64,000 bases of DNA from Paludibacteraceae bacterium (GTDB taxonomy: Bacteria > Bacteroidota > Bacteroidia > Bacteroidales > Paludibacteraceae). Both the position numbers and the translations under genes were made by a program. Location: contig JAEERP010000001.1 in the NCBI GenBank assembly GCA_016285885.1, positions 62,001 to 126,000 on the forward strand, written 5' to 3'. Positions 31,615 through 40,197 of the stretch are shown piece by piece. Positions within the stretch are counted from its first letter, which is position 1; each line of letters begins with the position of its first letter. A model generated the notes under the pieces. It was not told where the DNA came from. It saw only the letters and a program-made list of their open reading frames with translations, and made no database searches.

Positions 31615-31926
31615 TCATTTGGGAACGGGTGTCCTCAATAATTCAGCATCTTGAAGCTGTCTGCCAAGTGCATCGTCAGCAGCTAGTAGGGTGATGCCTT
31701 TTTCTAGATTAAGCGCATAAAGTACTCGCGCATAAATACCCATGGAAACCGTAGGGTCACCATGTTCTACTTTAGAGACTGTCAGACGTGTCACCGTCGC
31801 CCTGTCTGCTATGTCCTGCATAGACAAATGCCTGCGCTTGCGGGCCAACATGATTTGTTCGCCCATGATTTTCAGGTTCTGAGTCAAAGCCCTTGGCATC
31901 ATTTTTCCAAATGTATCCTTTCCCAT
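31615..31926 (-). CDS. XRE/HTH regulator, HipB-like, without partner
   Basis: A 103-aa protein with a helix-turn-helix domain: GEQIMLARKRRHLSMQDIADRATVTRLTVSKVEHGDPTVSMGIYARVLYALNL. The pattern matches antitoxins of the HipB type that accompany HipA kinases. No hipA-like gene is in the window, so it is an orphan or the partner has been lost; the neighbouring repeat at 32133 may mark where it was removed. DNA-binding is likely; targets unknown. The ~200 bases upstream hold no other feature. Confidence 0.75.
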   Translation of the reverse strand: MGKDTFGKMMPRALTQNLKIMGEQIMLARKRRHLSMQDIADRATVTRLTVSKVEHGDPTVSMGIYARVLYALNLEKGITLLAADDALGRQLQDAELLRTPVPK

Positions 31927-32132
31927 GATTGTATGTTATTGAGTGCAAGAATATGTAAAAATGTTTAATATAACAAACATTATTGTAAGAATTTTACATT
32001 CGTTTACTCGTTTTTGATCTCTTGACTTCTACATATTTGAAGAGATATGATGCGCTAAATATTGGAGCCTCTTGTATTGTGGAAATGGCTTGTAGGCAAA
32101 TACAATTGAATATTGTTTCGTGTAAGAATTGG

Positions 32133-32162
32133 CCACGCAGAATCTACTTTCCGACGCAGAAT
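32133..32162. repeat. left copy of mnmE-end direct repeat (attachment-site-like)
   Basis: CCACGCAGAATCTACTTTCC plus GACGCAGAAT matches 40168-40197 at 29 of 30 bases; the right copy includes the last codons and stop of mnmE. The repeat itself contains two copies of the shorter unit ACGCAGAAT. No gene extends into it here. Confidence 0.85.
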
Positions 32163-32233
32163 GTAAAATCTGCAAATATAAGTGACTGGTAATCAGTGCA
32201 TATTCCTCAAATTAAGGGGAACAGATACTATGC

Positions 32234-33019
32234 CTATGGACGGAGGAGGGACGTTTTCTTTTCTTTGACATGAAGTTCAATCCTATAACGTGAATCTTCT
32301 AATTCAAACAGTTCCTGTATTCTATCTGCGAACATGAATATTTGTCCGCAAATGGATTCGTATTTCGTAATCAGTTCAAGGGTTGCGCTCCAAAATTCCT
32401 TTTTGTTCCTAACTGCCTCGTCAATACTTTGATCAAAGAAATCTCTTGCGACTTCTTCGAGTTCTCCAGTATCTGGATTGTTGAGAATATATGAGTTCTT
32501 TACTTTTGCCCACTTATCCCATTGTTTACTGTACTCTGCTATCTTTTCTTTTGTACAAGGCTTAGCATATTGAAATAGATCTTCGCCTTCATATTCAGAA
32601 CGAGGAATACAACCCGTTTGTACAAATTTGCGTCCACAACGGTATTCTTGCAATTCCTTTGCGTCACAAAAATTCTCCATATCAAATTCGTAAACATCGC
32701 ATTTTTGCAGGTTGAGAAACTTGCAAACAAAATATAAATCAAGAAGTTCTATTACCCAATTTGAATGATATATTATCACTTTGTCGTATTTGCTATATTC
32801 AAGCGACATAATCTTTGTCAGATAATCACTTTGTTTGTAGGATTTGATATGACACAATGCTCTATACATCTCTTTCATAGATGCATTTTTAGGACGATAC
32901 CCCCATGAAAATTGAAGCGGTATGTAAATGTAGTCGGATGTTTCTGAGATTTCTTTTCCAAATACATCCTTTAGCCATCTATTCGATTCTAATGGTGCAA
33001 TGTGCAATATCTTTTCCAT
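32234..33019 (-). CDS. hypothetical protein, possibly DUF1835/DUF3658-like
   Basis: A 261-aa protein. It begins MEKILHIAPLES and has KYDKVIIYHSNWVIELLDLYFVCKFL, which is reminiscent of DUF1835 (strand, then a 'W/N-x-x-x-x-x-L' helix). The second half (WAKVKNSYILNNPDTGELEEVARDFFDQSIDEAV) recalls DUF3658. Both resemblances are by eye and weak. No signal peptide or membrane segment. It lies inside the segment bounded by the mnmE-end repeats, 110 bp downstream of another unknown gene in the same direction. Confidence 0.5.
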   Translation of the reverse strand: MEKILHIAPLESNRWLKDVFGKEISETSDYIYIPLQFSWGYRPKNASMKEMYRALCHIKSYKQSDYLTKIMSLEYSKYDKVIIYHSNWVIELLDLYFVCKFLNLQKCDVYEFDMENFCDAKELQEYRCGRKFVQTGCIPRSEYEGEDLFQYAKPCTKEKIAEYSKQWDKWAKVKNSYILNNPDTGELEEVARDFFDQSIDEAVRNKKEFWSATLELITKYESICGQIFMFADRIQELFELEDSRYRIELHVKEKKTSLLRP

Positions 33020-33132
33020 ATGGTCAAGTTTTATATGCTTGTATAGGGTTAATTGTAAATTCTGGGTGCAAAATTAAAATATGGCTGTGCATTTTGCGTG
33101 CACAACCCTGTTAAATGTTTGCAATAATGTGA

Positions 33133-33897
33133 TTATTTAAGGAAATAGTTGCATAGAGTAACCATTTCGTCTGGTGTCAGAAGTTGTAACCTTGTATTAG
33201 CTTTCATTCCGTAGTTTTCCATCATATAGGTAAGAAAGTAACATGGTTCGATTCCATTACCAGACATTCTGAACAGATGGACGTTCCTTTTTTCTATACC
33301 AGAAACTCTTTGCTCGTATGCTCTCATCCCGGGAATAGTATTAAAAGAGATTCTTTCAAAATGATACCCAAGCCAAGGGTTTGTTCTATCATCCTGAAGA
33401 TTGTCAAAATTCAGCCCCCAGTAGTAAAGAGAACTTTTATTCGCATGAATAATGAGTTTGGGACTCAATTCATGTATTGCCTTTTGAGTTACTGACAAAA
33501 TATCATAGCGGAAATCGTTAAACTCATGAAAAACTTTCTCAAACAATGGTTGTTTGGTTTCTCTAAATGGGAAGAGGTCGAGATATGCAATATGGTCTGT
33601 CAGCAAATCACCATCGGATTCTTTTGTCGCACCAAACTGTTTGTGTTTTTTGTACCAATACCGACTCTTGCCTTCATCTTTTGCAGATGAAAAGCAGAAG
33701 GAATTACTTTCGGGCTTATCGTTTTCTTTGTATGAAGGATTGATTCCTGTAAGAAGAACTACTTTATCGTCTTTTATGTTCTGATTATCTGATATTACTA
33801 ATCCACGGTCAATTATTGTGCTCGCATCCTTGGACAGACGATCCTGGTACTGTGCTATAACCGTTTGATAAGATTTTAGAAGCTCTGAGTGTACCAT
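33133..33897 (-). CDS. hypothetical protein, possibly uracil-DNA-glycosylase-like fold
   Basis: A 254-aa protein. DDKVVLLTGINPSYKEND resembles the 'G-I/D-N/D-P' loop of the uracil-DNA-glycosylase superfamily, followed later by DHIAYLDLFPFRETKQ and LSPKLIIHANKSSLYYWG, positioned like the second half of that fold. The catalytic residues cannot be confirmed, so this is only a suggestion. AT-rich, in the same orientation as the Detocs genes but separated from them by an IS element. Otherwise no recognised family. Confidence 0.45.
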   Translation of the reverse strand: MVHSELLKSYQTVIAQYQDRLSKDASTIIDRGLVISDNQNIKDDKVVLLTGINPSYKENDKPESNSFCFSSAKDEGKSRYWYKKHKQFGATKESDGDLLTDHIAYLDLFPFRETKQPLFEKVFHEFNDFRYDILSVTQKAIHELSPKLIIHANKSSLYYWGLNFDNLQDDRTNPWLGYHFERISFNTIPGMRAYEQRVSGIEKRNVHLFRMSGNGIEPCYFLTYMMENYGMKANTRLQLLTPDEMVTLCNYFLK

Positions 33898-33950
33898 ATC
33901 ATTTACAATAACCTGTTGGTTGAATTAAATTTATAAAAAAAACATATAAA

Positions 33951-34948
33951 AAGTTGCATACTTCCTTGATTTTTAGTGTTTTAGTAATGCAAAAATAAAA
34001 CAAATACCATTGTCTTAGATATGCGCAACTTCATTATAAATTTTAGAAAAATTCTTGGAATTTGCAAACAATTCGCAGGAAATCGAGTAAATGAGAAGGG
34101 AAATGTGGCGAGATGCGGTGTTGTGCCGACCTTCTCTGATTTAGAGGTGATTGCACTCTCCATCACCGCAGAGGCATTCAGCATCGATAGTGAGAATTAT
34201 CTTTTTAAAAGGCTGAATGCGGAGTGTCCCGAAGCCATTCCCAATCTGATCACTCGTCGTCAGTATAATCAACGACGCAAGAAAATCATGCAACTTGGGG
34301 AATACATTCGTCAATCCATGGCAAAAGCAATAGATGGCGGAGAGTTCGTGTTCAGCATTGATTCCAAACCTGTTAAAGTCTGTCAAAACGCCCGCGCCGG
34401 CAGATGCCAGATAGGGAAAGATGATATCGAACATGCTCCTTCGTGGGGCTATTGCGCCTCTCAAAATATGTACTATTACGGCTACAAACTCCATGCTCTG
34501 TGTGGCATCAGCGGTGTCATCCACTCTTGTGACATGACTGCGGCCAACGTACATGACCTACAATATCTTAAAGACGTGCACTGGGAATACCACGACTGCA
34601 TGATTCTCGGCGACAAGGGCTATTTAAGCGCCCCTGTCCAGCTGAACTTGTTCGAAACCGCAAACATCACCCTTGATGTTCCTTACCGTCTGAACCAAAA
34701 GAACTGGACCGCTCCTTCTTGGGCTTACAACCGTTTCAGGAAGAGAATCGAAACTATCTTTTCTCAACTGAACGACCACCTTATGATGATTCGAAACTAT
34801 GCGAAGAAAACTTCGGGCATCTTCACAAGAATGGCGGCTAAGGTGGCGGCCTTTACATTACTGCAATATTTTAACTTTTTAAACAATAAACCCATAGGGC
34901 AAGTTAAATATGCGTTATTCTAATTCATCCAACGGATATGCATAACTA
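33951..34948 (+). mobile_element. IS982-family-like insertion sequence
   Basis: About 1 kb, the usual size for IS982 elements, holding one transposase gene. Possible imperfect terminal inverted repeats: GTTGCATACTTCCTTGAT (from 33953) against the complement of TCCAACGGATATGCATAAC (34928-34946). The ends are approximate and no clear target duplication was found. It lies between an unknown gene and dtcC without disrupting either. Confidence 0.55.
34021..34923 (+). CDS. IS982-family transposase
   Basis: A 300-aa DDE transposase, about the usual IS982 length. The catalytic acids can be placed at FSIDSKPVKVCQ (first D), DCMILGDKGYLSAP (second D, in the G-D-K-G-Y motif) and RKRIETIFSQLN (E). The N-terminal part contains the family pattern DLEVIALSITAEAFSIDSENYLFKRL. 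The frame is intact, so the element may still be mobile. Direction is opposite to the flanking defence genes. Confidence 0.9.
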   Translation: MRNFIINFRKILGICKQFAGNRVNEKGNVARCGVVPTFSDLEVIALSITAEAFSIDSENYLFKRLNAECPEAIPNLITRRQYNQRRKKIMQLGEYIRQSMAKAIDGGEFVFSIDSKPVKVCQNARAGRCQIGKDDIEHAPSWGYCASQNMYYYGYKLHALCGISGVIHSCDMTAANVHDLQYLKDVHWEYHDCMILGDKGYLSAPVQLNLFETANITLDVPYRLNQKNWTAPSWAYNRFRKRIETIFSQLNDHLMMIRNYAKKTSGIFTRMAAKVAAFTLLQYFNFLNNKPIGQVKYALF

Positions 34949-34970
34949 CTTAGCATTAATGAGTGTATAA

Positions 34971-36227
34971 TCACAATTTTTCTTTAATGAAGCGATACAA
35001 CAACACTGCACTGCTATAAGAACAGGTTCTATGATAACCATCTGCCTTGTTAGGATCTGCGAAATCACCAACTCCTTTCATCCAAAGAGCAGTTTTTTGA
35101 GTTTTGCCCGATAATAATTTTGAAGAAAGGTATAATCCAAATCCTTCCATATCCAAGCCTTCTAACTTACGATTATTTTCTTGCAGTTCCTCTACGACCT
35201 CTTTTGAAGTTACGACATAAGGGCCACAACATGTTGCAGACCATTGGACTTGATATGAATCTCTACTATCAACAAGTAAATTGGCTTTTCTAATCTTTGA
35301 CATAATAATCGACTGAGTATCATCATCTTCTATCAATTCTTGCATTGCAAGAGAAAAACTTGTTGATGTTTCAACCTGATGAATCTCTTTTAATAATTTA
35401 ACACTGCCATCTACATCTTTCAATTTTCCTGACGCATAGTCCTGAATAGAAGAGGCAACAAGTATATCTCCAAGTTTCAAATTGTTGGACGGGAAACCCG
35501 CAGAAAATCCTGTCATAAATACAGACTCAACATGAAATAGTGTGTACATAAGAGTTGTCAATACTGAAGTAGGAATAACCCCAGGACGTCCTGCCATAGC
35601 AGCAACAACACGTACATCATGGTTGTTGGCGGTAGTGATTACTGTACTTCTGAATTGAAAAGGTATATCTTCTTCAATTTGTATGGTTTGCCATTTGTCT
35701 TCACCACCAAAAGCCTGAATCATTTGCTTAAACTCTTCAGAAAGAGCACATATTACAGCGATATCATAATTATTCCTGCTTCGGAGTCTACTTTCTACAG
35801 TTTCTTTACACCTCATGGAATAATTTACTGCTTGTTTCACTTGACTAATCCATTCTACGTCACTTTGCTTGCAATGAATGACATTAAAGAGAAGAGACTG
35901 AAATTCTTCTTTCTCTTTATTATATGCATTTTCTTTTTCTGTCAATCCAATGATCTGAGTAGGAATCTTTATCCTACCATCGGCCGAAATTATATCACGA
36001 ATAAAACTCAGCCCTCCATCTTCTTGCGGTTCTTCGTTTTCAAATAGAGGAAGAACAAGATCAAGCAGAACCAGGTCGAAATAATCTTTTGTTATTGCCA
36101 TCCTTCCTGTTGCAACACTATTGGCGACCTCAATATCATTTTCATGAAGTCCACATCCCTCAAGTAGTACTTGTTTAATTTTGTCGATTTTTCTATCAGA
36201 ATCGTCAAGAATCAATATCTTAATCAT
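34971..36227 (-). CDS. dtcC: Detocs effector DtcC: response-regulator receiver plus nucleoside phosphorylase domain
   Basis: A 418-aa protein from the ATG at 36227, overlapping the dtcB stop (ATGA). Residues 1-140 are a receiver domain with acid pocket D-D (ILILDDS) and phospho-acceptor D56 (VLLDLVLP). Residues about 155-415 are a PNP/MTAN-type domain: DIAVICALSEEF, MAGRPG, FMTGFSAGFP, LEGLDMEGFGLYL and VGDFADPNK. In the Detocs anti-phage system this domain destroys ATP when the receiver is phosphorylated by DtcA, killing or arresting the infected cell. All recognisable active-site motifs are present. An IS982-like element follows downstream. Confidence 0.88.
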   Translation of the reverse strand: MIKILILDDSDRKIDKIKQVLLEGCGLHENDIEVANSVATGRMAITKDYFDLVLLDLVLPLFENEEPQEDGGLSFIRDIISADGRIKIPTQIIGLTEKENAYNKEKEEFQSLLFNVIHCKQSDVEWISQVKQAVNYSMRCKETVESRLRSRNNYDIAVICALSEEFKQMIQAFGGEDKWQTIQIEEDIPFQFRSTVITTANNHDVRVVAAMAGRPGVIPTSVLTTLMYTLFHVESVFMTGFSAGFPSNNLKLGDILVASSIQDYASGKLKDVDGSVKLLKEIHQVETSTSFSLAMQELIEDDDTQSIIMSKIRKANLLVDSRDSYQVQWSATCCGPYVVTSKEVVEELQENNRKLEGLDMEGFGLYLSSKLLSGKTQKTALWMKGVGDFADPNKADGYHRTCSYSSAVLLYRFIKEKL

Positions 36228-36670
36228 ATGATTGAATGAATATAATTTGTTAATTGTTTTTTCCAATCGCTTTTTTTAAAAGAGAAAAATATAAACCCAT
36301 CATAACTATCTGGATTATCCTCCTTCAGTTCTTTATCAAGCTGGTTAATACTTTTACCATCAAAATTTTCAAACATAGTAACAACTTTTACTTTCGTGGG
36401 AATATCACGCAGGTACATACCTTCTAATATTCTCTTTCCTGCCAAAGTTTCTGGTACGCCTCCATTTTCTTCGATGTTAACATCGAATGTTGACATCGTT
36501 ATATCCAATAGAATGAGAAAATAATCATTATGATGCTTATAAATTTCTTCTATAGCAGAATGGTATGACGATTTCTCAACAATCACCATATCAGGAAATT
36601 CCTTTATTATTTCCTTCTTTATATCATCTGCTTTTTCTGGCAAATCTTCTACTAATAATAATTTCTTCAT
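36224..36670 (-). CDS. dtcB: Detocs response regulator DtcB
   Basis: A 148-aa single-domain receiver from the ATG at 36670, overlapping the dtcA stop (ATGA). The acid pocket (LLLVEDL), phospho-acceptor D56 (ILLDITM), threonine switch (VKVVTMFE) and late lysine (FSFKKSDW) are present. A longer frame from 36712 would overlap dtcA extensively and is less likely. In Detocs, DtcB is thought to drain phosphate from DtcA in uninfected cells and so prevent accidental activation of DtcC. The tight overlaps on both sides support a fixed expression ratio. Confidence 0.85.
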   Translation of the reverse strand: MKKLLLVEDLPEKADDIKKEIIKEFPDMVIVEKSSYHSAIEEIYKHHNDYFLILLDITMSTFDVNIEENGGVPETLAGKRILEGMYLRDIPTKVKVVTMFENFDGKSINQLDKELKEDNPDSYDGFIFFSFKKSDWKKQLTNYIHSII

Positions 36671-39600
36671 ATACATATTTCCTTTAAATTTATCACTACA
36701 GACGCTATGCATTTACCATTCTCGGCTTTAATCTCTAACTGATTACTATCACAGCCGAGTTCTGCTTTGATAATCTTCTTGACTTTCACTAATCCACTTC
36801 TTCCCTCCATTTGGAGACGACTTTCAAGTTGCAACATCTCTTTGAATCGGGAATTTAGGGTGTCCTCATGCTCGCTTATATTATTTTCAAAAGATAATAT
36901 AACATTGTCTCCATCTCTCAATAGAGAAATATGGAATGGCCTCGGATTCTCTACTTTACTGTAACTAAACATATTGTTATAGAAAATTGTAAGCATATCT
37001 GAAATATGAATCACATACTCAGATTTGATAATGATATTATTATCAAAACCATCAAGTGATAAATCCACTATAATATTAGGATACATTTTGGAGGTTATTT
37101 GCCAAACGGCCTGCATTTGCTTTATAAGAGAGAAATCTTCAAACTTTGCATCTTGTAGATAAAACCATTTTTCTATATGAGCTATTTTCTGAACTGTTTC
37201 CGTCCTAGCATTTGTTACAGCACTATTGAGTTCATCATAGAAATGACGCTCTGAAAACAACTGAATATCTTGGGACAAATTGTCTACAAGCCGATTAAAA
37301 GTACTTTTTAGATTGTTATTTATCTCTTTTCGTATATTCACAAGACTGCTATTAGCCATTTTTAGCATATATTCCGTGAGCAACAAACAAAAATGGTTAT
37401 AGTCCTCTGATTTAGTATTTGAATAAACAGTTGCATAGCACATATCATCAGGAGTAAGCCTATAGTCAAACATACCTTTATCTTCATCTTCGATTTTTAT
37501 CTGAAGAGCATTCTCTTTGAATGAATCTATAGCATTGTTAACTCCCACAGAGAATTTCTCAAGCATCTTCATTAGGTCATTATGCTCTGTTTGAGATAGC
37601 CCATATTTTTTCACCCAATAGTTTGTGGGTATGTATTTGTTGTTTACTGTAGTTAAAAGTAGATGTAATCCATCATATCCAGATCTCAACACGCCCTCCA
37701 AGACTCCATGACGGATACGGGTACTCAAATATGTTTTCAGACCAAATTTACTAAATAGGAACTTATCACGAATAACAGTAAATACTTGGCATGCAGAGTC
37801 GATAAAAGCTTTACTTGTAAACTTCACTTTTGTTCTGATAAGAGCACTATCTTTATTTATATCAGTCCAATCAGAAATAGTGTTTACAATATAATATGAA
37901 TTGGTTTGACCAGAACTGGCGAACTGGTTCTTAAATTGATTATACAATCCTTCATGCTCTGCAAACTCATATTTCATAAGAGCCGCTTGATTCACATATA
38001 TTTTACTCTCATCTATCTTTCTGATATTCTGATAAACTATCATTGTATCCACTATTTCCTGATTAAGAGCTTTGTAATCATCAATTCGAGTAGAGTTGTT
38101 TAATGTTGTTAGATATTGAGATATCTTCTGCTGTTCCTCCAGCATCTTCTTTGTACTGGTAATATAGAGCATATGCCTCAAAATATCTTCAGATGCAAGA
38201 AGGAAAAGGTATAGCTCAACCTTTTCCGGACACTTTTGCATTTCTGTTTCTAATTCTGGAATCAAATCGGAAACTTGCTCAACATCTTTATAATTACAGA
38301 ATCTCTCAAGTAGAGCACTTTTCTTTTCATCCTCAGCAGCATTTAAGAAAACAAATAGTTGAAGGTCCAATCCGTTTTTTACCCCTTTTCTATACTTTTC
38401 ATGATACATCAAATCAATTAGTTCTGATGTCATTATCTGACTGATATATGCTTTGCCTTTTAGATAATAGTCTACATAAAATGTAATAGCATCCTGTTTC
38501 CTGTCCAGCTTAATAAAACACCTAAAGATATAATCTATAGCACACTGTACAATCGGAAGGACTTTATTATTCTCAATTAGTACAATTTGCCATAGTTTCA
38601 ATGCCGATTCATAATCTTCATTTTTAAATGCAATTTTAGCAGAATCGATATCTACTATATATTTTGCAATAACATGTGTATTTGATACATCATCAGCATT
38701 TCTTCTCTTTTGGTAATCAAGTGCAGAATAGGACCCGACTTTGGACATTCCAAGATCCAAATAGTCATCTTTTTCCTTTACATTATCATATAGACAGCAG
38801 TACATTGGATCAAAGTTGGTCAGTGATAGAATTTTCAAATCTTTGCTCGCTGTTTGATTCTCGCCTGAAAGATAATAATCTAATCCACACGCTATTCCCA
38901 GTCCATATATATTTTTGTTTATCTGATACAAATAACTTAGAATATCTTCATTCTCAGTATTTGTCATTGCATCATATAATAAATGCGAAATCTGATTCAG
39001 GATAGAATCTTCATTCGAACAAATTGGTGTATATCCTTTTCCTTGGGAAATAATAGACCTGCAATAGATTTTAAGAATATCAAAATGCGAATTGTCTTTC
39101 TTAACAAATGACTTACATTTCTCGCTGCAAGCATAATAATCTCCTCTATAGTAAAGATCTAATATTTCAATATAATCACAATTAAAATAATCATCAGACA
39201 AATATTTTGCATTGGTATATGCCACTAAAGAGGACAACAACCGATCGTTTGTTTTTCTATAAAATTTAACGGCCAACGCTGATGCTACATGCTTACCAAG
39301 CATATCTTTACTATTAACAAAGTATGCCTTTATCAAATAGATAAAGATATTGTACCGGTCTATTAAAGAGTTTGTTGCCTCCATTATTAACACTGGTGAC
39401 AAGTCTTGCGAATTAAACGTCTTATAAAAATTCAGTCTGAAAAGATAATAACTAAAACGATCCTTTTGGAATACAGTCCTATTAAATTTAAATTTGTTCT
39501 CAAGTTCGGTATCATATGCATAAGCTGAATATGATTTAGAGCATCTTTTATAAAGGTATGACAATAAAAATGCTACAAAGCCATGCTTTGCGTCTTTTTT

Positions 39601-40119
39601 CGCTTTATTTATTTCAGTTAGAAGTTCAAGACTTTTCTTTTCGTTTCCTGAATAACTATAAATGAGTAGCTTAGTTTCATAATACCAAATACTTACACCA
39701 AACCTACGTTTTGCTTTATCAAGCAAGAATAGAGCATCATCGTAATATCCACCAATCACTGATTTTTCAATTTGATCTCTAAACAAAACATATTCAGATA
39801 AGTCCTTGTTATGTTTGCTAACAAGAATATATAGCCAATTAAAATCACCAAGTATATTTTCTGAACGAAAGAAATAGCTGTTACCTTCTCCTAATTCATC
39901 AATATTCTTTGGAAACAAATTACCCCAAAGTAGATTTTTGTAATGAGATGATACTTTAAATATTGACTCCAAAGATTGTAAAAGAACAGAATTTGCAACC
40001 CTGTATTTCATCAATGCTGCTGTTCTCGCACATTCTTTCTGATCCTGACGTGCATTCAAGAATTGTTGTACCACATGATAAACAGGGACTTCCTTTTGTT
40101 TAACTATCTTTCGTTTCAT
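36667..40119 (-). CDS. dtcA: Detocs sensor histidine kinase DtcA
   Basis: A 1150-aa protein. About the first 750 residues are helical TPR-like repeats (for example DYESALKLWQIVLIENNK and RKQDAITFYVDYYLKG), a likely infection sensor. The C-terminal ~250 residues look like a histidine kinase: a helical pair around FSERHFYDELNSAVTN, then an ATPase-like region with FYNNMFSYSK (N box) and EGRSGLVKVKKII (G box). The kinase motifs are degenerate compared with classical HATPase domains. No membrane segments, so it is cytoplasmic. Strikingly AT-rich compared with mnmE next to it. First gene of the dtcABC operon; it starts 60 bp from the end of mnmE. Confidence 0.85.
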   Translation of the reverse strand: MKRKIVKQKEVPVYHVVQQFLNARQDQKECARTAALMKYRVANSVLLQSLESIFKVSSHYKNLLWGNLFPKNIDELGEGNSYFFRSENILGDFNWLYILVSKHNKDLSEYVLFRDQIEKSVIGGYYDDALFLLDKAKRRFGVSIWYYETKLLIYSYSGNEKKSLELLTEINKAKKDAKHGFVAFLLSYLYKRCSKSYSAYAYDTELENKFKFNRTVFQKDRFSYYLFRLNFYKTFNSQDLSPVLIMEATNSLIDRYNIFIYLIKAYFVNSKDMLGKHVASALAVKFYRKTNDRLLSSLVAYTNAKYLSDDYFNCDYIEILDLYYRGDYYACSEKCKSFVKKDNSHFDILKIYCRSIISQGKGYTPICSNEDSILNQISHLLYDAMTNTENEDILSYLYQINKNIYGLGIACGLDYYLSGENQTASKDLKILSLTNFDPMYCCLYDNVKEKDDYLDLGMSKVGSYSALDYQKRRNADDVSNTHVIAKYIVDIDSAKIAFKNEDYESALKLWQIVLIENNKVLPIVQCAIDYIFRCFIKLDRKQDAITFYVDYYLKGKAYISQIMTSELIDLMYHEKYRKGVKNGLDLQLFVFLNAAEDEKKSALLERFCNYKDVEQVSDLIPELETEMQKCPEKVELYLFLLASEDILRHMLYITSTKKMLEEQQKISQYLTTLNNSTRIDDYKALNQEIVDTMIVYQNIRKIDESKIYVNQAALMKYEFAEHEGLYNQFKNQFASSGQTNSYYIVNTISDWTDINKDSALIRTKVKFTSKAFIDSACQVFTVIRDKFLFSKFGLKTYLSTRIRHGVLEGVLRSGYDGLHLLLTTVNNKYIPTNYWVKKYGLSQTEHNDLMKMLEKFSVGVNNAIDSFKENALQIKIEDEDKGMFDYRLTPDDMCYATVYSNTKSEDYNHFCLLLTEYMLKMANSSLVNIRKEINNNLKSTFNRLVDNLSQDIQLFSERHFYDELNSAVTNARTETVQKIAHIEKWFYLQDAKFEDFSLIKQMQAVWQITSKMYPNIIVDLSLDGFDNNIIIKSEYVIHISDMLTIFYNNMFSYSKVENPRPFHISLLRDGDNVILSFENNISEHEDTLNSRFKEMLQLESRLQMEGRSGLVKVKKIIKAELGCDSNQLEIKAENGKCIASVVINLKEICI

Positions 40120-40162
40120 TGATTCTTTGATTTATTATATTCTTTTTTTGCAAAAAAAAATG

Positions 40163-40197
40163 CTTTCCCACGCAGAATCTACTTTCCCACGCAGAAT
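40163..40197. repeat. right copy of mnmE-end direct repeat (attachment-site-like)
   Basis: CTTTCCCACGCAGAAT occurs twice here, at 40163-40178 and 40182-40197 (offset 19); the second is the coding end of mnmE. The block from 40168 to 40197 matches 32133-32162. Together they bound an 8-kb segment with the Detocs genes. Confidence 0.85.
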
